A model generated the notes under the pieces. The model was not told where the DNA came from, searched no databases, and saw only the letters and a program-made list of their open reading frames with translations. Of a stretch of 24,447 nucleotides of DNA, positions 20,353-24,304 are shown one piece after another. Source of the DNA: a virus; IMG/VR virus record IMGVR_UViG_3300046559_000408, positions 1-24,447 of that record; one strand, written 5' to 3'. Position numbers and translations under genes: made by a program. Positions within the stretch are counted from its first letter, which is position 1; each line of letters opens with the position of its first letter.

Positions 20353-20439
20353 ATGATGTGAGGGTTATCAGGGTTTCCCCAGCTCCTGAGACGTCCGGCC
20401 CCCCTGTCCGGCTCGCCTACCTCACCCAGTTCTCCGCGT

Positions 20440-20519
20440 ACCCAAGACGGGACTCGAACCCGTATGCCCGAAAGCGTTACGTCCTCAACGTAGTGCGTCT
20501 GCCATTTCACCACTTGGGT
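20440..20519 (-). tRNA. tRNA-Leu(GAG)
   Basis: Perfect acceptor ACCCAAG/CTTGGGT, anticodon loop TTGAGGA in a TACG/CGTA stem, a variable arm with GCTTTCGGGC, and T-arm ACGGG-TTCGAGT-CCCGT. 80 nt. Confidence 0.88.
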
Positions 20520-20522
20520 AAG

Positions 20523-20584
20523 AAGGGGCTGGAAGAATTGAACTTCCCCTACGTATCGTCAGAGCGCCTCACGGGCTAACCCCC
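20523..20584 (-). ncRNA. Minimal tRNA-like element (62 nt), no cloverleaf core
   Basis: Acceptor GGGGGTT pairs 7/7 with AGCCCCT (two G-U) and T-arm GGAAG-TTCAATT-CTTCC is perfect, but only about 30 bases separate them instead of 41. They fold better as a short hairpin (GAG GCG CTC) than as D plus anticodon arms. An alternative 5' end at ATGGGCT (near 20620) would give a 105-base body. The T-loop equals that of the tmRNA-like gene. Confidence 0.5.
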
Positions 20585-20684
20585 GCGCGGCTACTCCTAT
20601 TGTCCGGGCACTACGAGTGCTAGCCCATAGCAACGACCGCGAATCGTCGCCAACTTGCCTGAAGCATGATCAGTGCTCCCTGCG

Positions 20685-20756
20685 ATCCCCGTCCTGGATT
20701 CGAACCAGGACCCTGAAGTTCAGAGCTTCAGATGCTGCCAGTTACACTAACAGGAA
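20685..20756 (-). tRNA. tRNA-Gln(CTG)
   Basis: Acceptor TTCCTGT/ACGGGGA, D-arm GTG..CAG with GG in the loop, anticodon stem TGAAG/CTTCA around CTCTGAA, and T-arm CCTGG-TTCGAAT-CCAGG. Confidence 0.9.
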
Positions 20757-20773
20757 TTAGCCCTTTCGGGCAG

Positions 20774-20848
20774 TACGCGAGGAGGGATTCGAACCCTCAA
20801 GATTTCTCCGTTTTGAGCGGAGCCGAGTTACCTGTTGTCCACTCGCGC
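20774..20848 (-). tRNA. tRNA with anticodon CAA (Leu?), short variable loop
   Basis: Acceptor GCGCGAG/CTCGCGT, perfect anticodon stem CTCCG/CGGAG around CTCAAAA, and T-arm GAGGG-TTCGAAT-CCCTC. The anticodon is leucine, but the variable region is only seven bases (AAATCTT), unlike class II Leu tRNAs. Its acceptor resembles that of the phage tRNA-Leu(CAG). Confidence 0.8.
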
Positions 20849-20854
20849 AAAAAG

Positions 20855-20925
20855 CTGGGACGGAAGGAATCGAACCTTCTCCTGCGGTTTATCAGGCCGC
20901 CGTGCAATCCGTACACCACTACCCA
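20855..20925 (-). tRNA. tRNA with apparent anticodon GAT (Ile?)
   Basis: D-arm GTG..CAC, anticodon loop CTGATAA in GCGGC/ACCGC with a C-A mismatch at 31-39, and T-arm GAAGG-TTCGATT-CCTTC. The acceptor TGGGTAG/CGTCCCA has two mismatches, and position 73 is G rather than A. It would duplicate Ile(GAT), so identity is doubtful. Confidence 0.68.
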
Positions 20926-20926
20926 G

Positions 20927-20999
20927 TACGTCGCCTGGGGTTCGAACCCAGATCTCGCGGGGTAAGAGCCCGCTATTCTAACCGTTGAACTAACGACGC
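20927..20999 (-). tRNA. tRNA-Lys(CTT)
   Basis: Acceptor GCGTCGT/GCGACGT, perfect anticodon stem GCGGG/CCCGC around CTCTTAC, T-arm CTGGG-TTCGAAC-CCCAG, and A73. Confidence 0.93.
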
Positions 21000-21003
21000 G
21001 CAG

Positions 21004-21071
21004 AGCCGAACCTCGGATTCGAACCGAGCAAGCGATCCGTACGAAGGATCGCCGTACCCTGTACGTCCGGC
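21004..21071 (-). tRNA. tRNA-Thr(CGT)
   Basis: Acceptor GCCGGAC/GTTCGGC, perfect anticodon stem GATCC/GGATC around TTCGTAC, T-arm CTCGG-TTCGAAT-CCGAG, and U73. Short D-arm, 68 nt. Very like tRNA-Thr(GGT) in its ends. Confidence 0.88.
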
Positions 21072-21075
21072 AGAG

Positions 21076-21147
21076 AAGGGCAGACGGGAATCGAACCCGC
21101 ATCATCAGGGTGGAAGCCTGAGATCCTAGCCTTTGAATGACTACCCC
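21076..21147 (-). tRNA. tRNA-Gly(TCC)
   Basis: Acceptor GGGGTAG/CTGCCCT, anticodon stem TCAGG/CCTGA around CTTCCAC, and T-arm GCGGG-TTCGATT-CCCGT. First tRNA downstream of the internal terminator. Confidence 0.9.
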
Positions 21148-21179
21148 TGGGCCGCGCTTGCAACGGCTTCATCCCTTAG

Positions 21180-21202
21180 AAAAACCGGAGAGCGCTCTCC
21201 GG
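21180..21202 (-). terminator. Intrinsic terminator inside the tRNA array
   Basis: A perfect 18-base palindrome (21185-21202) forms a seven-pair GC-rich stem with a GCGC loop. On the minus strand it is followed by five Ts (21184-21180). It separates tRNA-Phe and the Pro/permuted/Ala/Trp block from the rest of the array, so the array is read as two units or with attenuation. Confidence 0.8.
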
Positions 21203-21215
21203 CAGGGACTCCTTG

Positions 21216-21287
21216 TGCGCTCCGGCAGAATCGAACTGCCAATCCCTGTTTTTCAAGCAGGCGTGTTCCCACTTACACCAAGAGCAC
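21216..21287 (-). tRNA. tRNA-Phe(GAA)
   Basis: Acceptor GTGCTCT/GGAGCGC, D-arm GTG..CAC, anticodon loop TTGAAAA with a C-A mismatch at 31-39, T-arm GGCAG-TTCGATT-CTGCC, and A73. Confidence 0.88.
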
Positions 21288-21308
21288 AAGAATGGGAGAT
21301 CTCTTCTC

Positions 21309-21362
21309 AGCGGCACCAACCTTTGGTGTCTCCCGCCTTACGTCCCCCCAAGGGGAACCGCT
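21309..21362 (-). other. Structured spacer: three-way junction, tRNA-shaped
   Basis: AGCGG pairs with CCGCT at the base. Two hairpins, TCCCC/GGGGA and CACCAA/TTGGTG, sit inside, giving a 54-nt three-way junction between tRNA-Phe and tRNA-Pro(TGG). It has no T-loop or anticodon consensus, so I do not call it a tRNA. Confidence 0.45.
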
Positions 21363-21366
21363 TTCG

Positions 21367-21438
21367 TCGGAGAACCAGGACTCGGACCTGGTCTGCCTGC
21401 TCCCAAAGCAGGTGCGCTCACCCTTACGCGATACTCCG
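21367..21438 (-). tRNA. tRNA-Pro(TGG)
   Basis: Acceptor CGGAGTA/TTCTCCG with C1-G72 and A73 (Pro identity), perfect anticodon stem CCTGC/GCAGG around TTTGGGA, and T-loop TCCGAGT with C at the second position. Confidence 0.9.
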
Positions 21439-21493
21439 TTACGTGAAGTTCCTCTCGACCGGACACTCTCGTGTACCTCACACCGGCTCCGCG

Positions 21494-21565
21494 TCAGCTC
21501 CCCGGGAGTTGAACCCGGTTTCTCCTGAATCCCGATCAGGCAGATTACCGTCTTCCTCGAAGCTG
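21494..21565 (-). tRNA. tRNA-Pro(GGG)
   Basis: Acceptor CAGCTTC/GGAGCTG, perfect anticodon stem CCTGA/TCAGG around TCGGGAT (C at position 33), T-arm CCGGG-TTCAACT-CCCGG, and A73. The 5' half is almost identical to that of tRNA-Pro(CGG), so the two are duplicates. Its 5' end abuts the permuted tRNA. Confidence 0.86.
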
Positions 21566-21667
21566 ATACGCGAGCGTGTTCCCTGACATACACTAACCAG
21601 TAGACCGGCTCATGAACCGTTATTGCCTACCAGGCGGGAGTCGAACCCGCGCATTCCCGCTTACACG
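21566..21667 (-). tRNA. Circularly permuted tRNA gene (3' half before 5' half)
   Basis: Along the minus strand the 3' half comes first (21667-21626): loop end GTAA, stem GCGGG, variable AATGC, T-arm GCGGG-TTCGACT-CCCGC, acceptor CTGGTAG, G73. After 22 bases that can form a hairpin comes the 5' half (21603-21566): acceptor CTACTGG, TTA, D-arm GTG..CAGGG..CAC, stem CTCGC, loop start GTAT. The halves complement each other: acceptor 7/7 (two G-U), anticodon stem 5/5 (one G-U), variable loop exactly five. Neither half makes a tRNA with its outer neighbours. The anticodon depends on the join; T33 then TGT then AA is one solution (Thr). Confidence 0.68.
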
Positions 21668-21726
21668 TTGCCTACATTAGGCTCCAGGTACCTGAAGTTG
21701 CGGATTCTAACCGCTTTTCCGTGTCG

Positions 21727-21798
21727 TCAGGCCCCTGGGAGTCGAACCCAGTCTCTCCTCAATCCGAATGAGGCAGATTACCGTCTTCCTCGAACCTG
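21727..21798 (-). tRNA. tRNA-Pro(CGG)
   Basis: Acceptor CAGGTTC/GGGCCTG, perfect anticodon stem CCTCA/TGAGG around TTCGGAT, T-arm CTGGG-TTCGACT-CCCAG, and A73. Paralogue of tRNA-Pro(GGG); its 5' end abuts the second permuted candidate. Confidence 0.9.
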
Positions 21799-21881
21799 AT
21801 GGCCGGGGTTGTGCTGCCAATTTACACTAACGCGAGGTTTTACCCAAGCGGCCGGAATCGAACCGGCAATCTTCCCCCTCG
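21799..21881 (-). tRNA. Second permuted tRNA candidate, possibly degenerate
   Basis: Right after tRNA-Ala the minus strand reads a 3' half: CGA, GGGG(G) stem, variable region, T-arm GCCGG-TTCGATT-CCGGC, acceptor CGCTTGG. After a GTAAAA linker comes a 5' half: CCTCGCG, TTA, D-arm GTG..TTGGCAG..CAC, stem CCCC. The 5' half ends exactly at tRNA-Pro(CGG). Acceptor pairing is 5/7 (two central mismatches) and the anticodon stem is 4 pairs. Position 33 would be G. The layout mirrors the permuted locus at 21566-21667, including the TTA after the acceptor. Confidence 0.48.
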
Positions 21882-21953
21882 TGGAGTATGAGAGAATCGA
21901 ACTCTCTGCGACAACGCTTGCAAGGCGCGTCCGCTACCTCAGCTGTATACCCC
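21882..21953 (-). tRNA. tRNA-Ala(TGC)
   Basis: Acceptor GGGGTAT/ATACTCC with G3-U70 (Ala identity), anticodon loop CTTGCAA in a GCGC/GCGT stem, T-arm GAGAG-TTCGATT-CTCTC, and A73. Confidence 0.88.
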
Positions 21954-21957
21954 ATGT

Positions 21958-22008
21958 GCTCAGGTCAATCCGGTCGAACAGGCTTGCGCCCTTCCGAGAC
22001 CCCTGAGC
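21958..22008 (-). other. Structured RNA element with GCAA tetraloop
   Basis: Seven-pair outer stem GCTCAGG/CCTGAGC, inner GGTC/GACC, and a top hairpin GGC-GCAA-GCC, all nested within 51 bases just upstream of tRNA-Ala on the minus strand. Not a tRNA. The next 70 bases to tRNA-Trp show nothing I can name. Confidence 0.45.
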
Positions 22009-22078
22009 TAAATGCTCACCACTGTTGAGTTTTCAAGTAACGGTCCCGTCCCGCCCGGTATTGCAGCATGGGAACCAG

Positions 22079-22157
22079 CACGGGTCGTACGAATCGAACG
22101 CATTGCCAGTGGGTTTGGAATCCACCCCCGGTCCAACCGGGATTAGGCTCAGCCCGT
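22079..22157 (-). tRNA. tRNA-Trp(CCA) with unusual D-region
   Basis: Anticodon loop TTCCAAA in GTGGA/CCCAC (A-C mismatch at 31-39), G73 as expected for Trp, T-arm with TTCGATT loop, and acceptor ACGGGCT/GACCCGT with one mismatch. The D-region holds a six-pair hairpin CCCGGT-TGG-ACCGGG rather than a usual D-arm. First tRNA of the array. Confidence 0.75.
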
Positions 22158-22178
22158 ATGCAGTTGTCCTAACAACGA

Positions 22179-22206
22179 AGGCCCCTCGGGATATTCCCTG
22201 GGGCCT
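22179..22206 (-). terminator. Hairpin terminator of the accessory cassette
   Basis: Seven-pair stem AGGCCCC/GGGGCCT with an inner GGGA/TCCC extension, followed on the minus strand by TTCGTTGTT. It lies 21 bases after the 35-codon gene and before tRNA-Trp, so it separates the protease cassette from the tRNA array. Confidence 0.7.
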
Positions 22207-22227
22207 AAGTCTAGCTTGACTTGAGCC

Positions 22228-22335
22228 CTATCCGGGACGCTTCCCATTTAGGTGAGCCTGGGTCCAGGCGTCAAAGATGGCCGGGACGACGCTGTAGCCG
22301 CTCCGCATCCTGCTGCCTGACTCCGTGCTGCTCAT
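22228..22335 (-). CDS. Very small protein (35 aa)
   Basis: ATG 22335 has AGGTGGAG at good distance. The frame (MSSTESGSRMRSGYSVVPAI, then FDAWTQAHLNGKRPG) ends in TAG at 22228, just before a terminator. It occupies the gap after the peptidase gene. No family is recognised; it is supported by the ribosome-binding site, position and lack of any competing frame. Confidence 0.55.
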   Translation of the reverse strand: MSSTESGSRMRSGYSVVPAIFDAWTQAHLNGKRPG

Positions 22336-22373
22336 GACTCCACCTAACCACAGGTTCCGCACTGTGTCAAACG

Positions 22374-22970
22374 CTACGGCTTGCTGACGTAGAAATTCCT
22401 GCTGCCCGTCTTCCGCAACGTCGTCCCCGGAATCGTGTAAGCCCTGGTCAGAGCCTGATTCGAGTACAGGAACCTAGCCGGCCCGAAGCTGGGAAGCAAA
22501 GGCCCGAACGCCTCGGCCACGGCCTCGCCGGACAGCTCCCGGTTACTGCTGGACTGCCTCGCGCTCACCGACCAGTGCCTCGTCACGTCAGTTACCGTCA
22601 GGGTATAGAGGCTGCCGCTGCGAGTGACGACGAACTGCATCGTGTCCCCGGAGTGCGGAGGCGACGGCGGGCTGAACTGATGCGCGGGCAGCGGCCACAT
22701 CTCCCACCACGCGGTGTACCCCGAGCCAACCGCGCCCGTGACCCCTGCCTGCTGAATGCCGGGATTCCCCTGGCCGAAGCCGGCCCAGAACGCAACCGCG
22801 TCCCCGTGAGCTCCCGTCAGGTTCGGGACGATGAAGTCAGAGGAGGCCCGCGTGCTCGCATACCCGGAGTAGCCGGCCCAGCCCGAGCTCCCGTAACGCT
22901 GATGCCCTGGTGCTACCGCGCCGATTACAGAAGCTGCCAGCAAGAGCGCGAACGCTAGAAACCTAGTCAC
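22374..22970 (-). CDS. Secreted glutamic peptidase-like protein (peptidase G1/eqolisin family)
   Basis: A 198-aa protein with a signal peptide (MTRFLAFALLLAASVIGAVAPG, cut about residue 20). The mature part follows the eqolisin pattern: WAGYSGYAS, IVPNLTG, FWAGFGQ, GIQQAGV (catalytic Gln), YTAWWEMWP, SGDTMQFVV, LTVTDVTRHWSVS, SGEAVAEAFGP (catalytic Glu), then LPSFGPARFLY. G1 peptidases are acid proteases; bacterial members are secreted. Phage context is unusual. GTG 22970 overlaps the upstream stop by eight bases with GGAGG six bases upstream, so it is coupled to the TerL-like fragment. Confidence 0.82.
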   Translation of the reverse strand: MTRFLAFALLLAASVIGAVAPGHQRYGSSGWAGYSGYASTRASSDFIVPNLTGAHGDAVAFWAGFGQGNPGIQQAGVTGAVGSGYTAWWEMWPLPAHQFSPPSPPHSGDTMQFVVTRSGSLYTLTVTDVTRHWSVSARQSSSNRELSGEAVAEAFGPLLPSFGPARFLYSNQALTRAYTIPGTTLRKTGSRNFYVSKP

Positions 22971-23358
22971 CTGGAACCTCCGTCTGTGAGTACACGAGTT
23001 CCGCCCCGCTGGCAGAAGCGGCAGGCAGTAGCGCTCCGAGCTGAAGATCCGTCAGCTCCAGCGCCTCATCCAGTATCAGCTTGTCCGCCGTTATGCCCCG
23101 GCCGGCCTGCGACCCGCGAGTGCGGAACAGTACCCGGCTTCCATTCTGGAACCGGATCTCCTCACCGCCGTTCAGGGCGATGAACCTATCTACCGGAAGG
23201 AGGAGCACGACGCTTCCGTCAAGCAAGATGTACCTGATGCGATCCCAGGCGATCCGGGCTGTAACGCGGCTACTGGTAGTCCACAGCACTCGGGTGTTCG
23301 GCACAGTCAGCCAGCCGATGACAGCCCAGTCAAGCGCGTGGTCACTATTGAGGATCAT
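22963..23358 (-). CDS. Truncated terminase-large-subunit-like ATPase fragment, no Walker A
   Basis: 131 residues from ATG 23358 (MILNSDHALDWAVIG); an upstream ATG at 23454 would add 32 residues of low-quality sequence. EEIRFQNGSRVLFRTRGSQA, GRGITADKLILDEALEL and LGALLPAASASGAELVYSQ align by eye with the terL region GVVRLKFLARAGKGSARGLS, CLVFDEAMILP and GAALPTLSARANPQVWF. VPNTRVLWTTSSRVTARIAW aligns with the segment after Walker A. The chain starts where Walker A should end and stops before the nuclease domain. TACTAT lies six bases before the ATG. It is either a remnant or a small regulator of packaging. Confidence 0.75.
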   Translation of the reverse strand: MILNSDHALDWAVIGWLTVPNTRVLWTTSSRVTARIAWDRIRYILLDGSVVLLLPVDRFIALNGGEEIRFQNGSRVLFRTRGSQAGRGITADKLILDEALELTDLQLGALLPAASASGAELVYSQTEVPGD

Positions 23359-23364
23359 CTTCTC

Positions 23365-23370
23365 ATAGTA
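23365..23370 (-). promoter_or_regulatory. Leaderless -10 element (TACTAT)
   Basis: TACTAT ends six bases before the ATG at 23358, and no Shine-Dalgarno is present. It supports that start for the TerL-like fragment. Confidence 0.45.
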
Positions 23371-23503
23371 CCCCGCTCCCGCTCCCGGCCGTAGTCCCCT
23401 CAACCACATGGGAAGCACTGTTCCTAGTAGGTATCGGACGGCCGGGGCGGGCATTCAGTTGTACTGCCTGGAACGCGCCGGGCTCACCGGGCATTCCCCG
23501 GCC

Positions 23504-24019
23504 CTAGAAGTAAGAGTTCCACTGCGTGTGGTGACCGACGTTGTCCAGCGACCTCGGGACGAACGACACGGAGCCGCCCCGGCCGGAGACGTACCAGGCG
23601 AGGTACTTGTTCGCGAAGTGCAGCTCGTCCAGGAAATCTGCCCTGTCCACGAAGTTGTCCGCGATGAAGAAGCACGAGTCATGGAGATCCCGGGGACTGC
23701 CGAGCGCGCCCTTGGCACTGCGCGTCTGGATCAGCGCCAGCTTGCCGCCCGGGTTCCGGAGCTGATCGCACCCGTTCCTGACGCGAACCAGCACCCAGTA
23801 GTACCGGCCGCACGGCCCGAGCGAAACGCCGGCCCCCAGGCGCTGTGACGCTGGATTGAGACAGTGGTTTCCGCTGGGGGCGGCCACGTGGTAGTTCGAA
23901 ACTCCCGGAATCAGCGTGGCGGGGGCTGCGTGCGCCCCCGGAACTGCCAGTCCCAGGGCTCCGAGTACCAGGGCAAGCCCGAAAAACAGCAAGCGCGAGC
24001 GCCTGATTACTGCTGTCAC
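23504..24019 (-). CDS. Secreted cysteine-containing protein, possibly beta-trefoil-like
   Basis: GTG 24019 has GGAAGG eight bases upstream; GTG 24028 sits against that site. The N-terminus is a signal peptide (basic RRSR, then LLFFGLALVLGALGLAVPGA, cleavage near AHA-AP). The mature 130 residues have four to five Cys (NHCLNPAS, SLGPCG, NGCDQL, HDSCFF) and repeated hydrophobic-polar strands ending VSFVPRSLDNVGHHTQWNSYF. The CLNP...G..VSLGPC..YYW spacing recalls ricin-type trefoil repeats, but that is only a resemblance. First gene of the cassette; exported. Confidence 0.78.
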   Translation of the reverse strand: MTAVIRRSRLLFFGLALVLGALGLAVPGAHAAPATLIPGVSNYHVAAPSGNHCLNPASQRLGAGVSLGPCGRYYWVLVRVRNGCDQLRNPGGKLALIQTRSAKGALGSPRDLHDSCFFIADNFVDRADFLDELHFANKYLAWYVSGRGGSVSFVPRSLDNVGHHTQWNSYF

Positions 24020-24066
24020 TGTTGACACCTTCCCTTGATTCTTACAGCTACGATAGCACGCACCCG

Positions 24067-24083
24067 TTGTAGGAACCCTACAA
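24067..24083. promoter_or_regulatory. Perfect inverted repeat, operator candidate
   Basis: TTGTAGG and CCTACAA flank a three-base spacer, about 48 bases before the start of the secreted protein gene. Size and position suit a dimeric repressor site near the cassette promoter. A -10 is not clear. Confidence 0.45.
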
Positions 24084-24208
24084 GCACGGGAGCCGGTGGC
24101 TGCTAGCTGCTGCAAGCACTAATGCCCGGCAATTGGCGCTCAGGTGACGAGGTACCGGCCGGTAGTTAGCCTCGCTAACGACTTTAGCAGCCGCCGCGCC
24201 CGGTACTT

Positions 24209-24214
24209 TACAGT
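24209..24214 (+). promoter_or_regulatory. Possible leaderless -10 element (TACAGT)
   Basis: TACAGT ends six bases before ATG 24221. It matches the recurring pattern, but the gene it serves is tiny and uncertain. Confidence 0.3.
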
Positions 24215-24220
24215 GTAAGG

Positions 24221-24304
24221 ATGTGCTCCCGCCGAGCCCACGCTGTCAATACCTGGAGGCAAGGTTTTTGTTACTTTTCAGTAACTTACGGTACCGTAGG
24301 TTAA
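24221..24304 (+). CDS. Possible 27-aa leader peptide or short protein
   Basis: ATG 24221 to TAA 24304 encodes MCSRRAHAVNTWRQGFCYFS and seven more residues. The only support is the TANNNT-N6-ATG arrangement. The 3' part overlaps two inverted repeats (GTTACT/AGTAAC and a 12-base palindrome near 24288-24299), so it could be a leader peptide over an attenuator. Weak. Confidence 0.25.
   Translation: MCSRRAHAVNTWRQGFCYFSVTYGTVG

Noticed and set aside
20353-20439. Possible tRNA between Thr(TGT) and Leu(GAG)
   Set aside because: GTGAGGT/CCCTCAC could pair as an acceptor, but no T-arm or seven-base anticodon loop follows.
20343-20579. Plus-strand open frames inside the tRNA array (also 21133-21586, 20732-20965)
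   Set aside because: They read through tRNA genes on the other strand; the recurring RRDSNP/RNRTA-type peptides are translations of T-arms.
21687-21726. A further tRNA-like T-arm (GCGG-TTAGAAT-CCGC) after tRNA-Pro(CGG)
   Set aside because: Its only acceptor partner overlaps the 3' end of tRNA-Pro(CGG), and the loop resembles a D-loop (CGGTTAGAAT) as much as a T-loop. Left as an unassigned remnant.
18064-22157. CRISPR-like periodicity from repeated GATTCGAACC-type blocks
   Set aside because: The repeats are T-arms of different tRNAs at tRNA spacing with unique stems; there are no identical direct repeats.
23359-23454. Longer start (ATG 23454) of the TerL-like fragment
   Set aside because: No good ribosome-binding site and a Pro/Gly/Arg-rich extension unlike TerL; the TACTAT before ATG 23358 fits better, though the longer form is not excluded.
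24020-24115. N-terminal extension of the secreted protein to a TTG at 24115
   Set aside because: It would place 32 residues before the signal peptide and run through the palindromic operator candidate; GTG 24019 has a proper Shine-Dalgarno.
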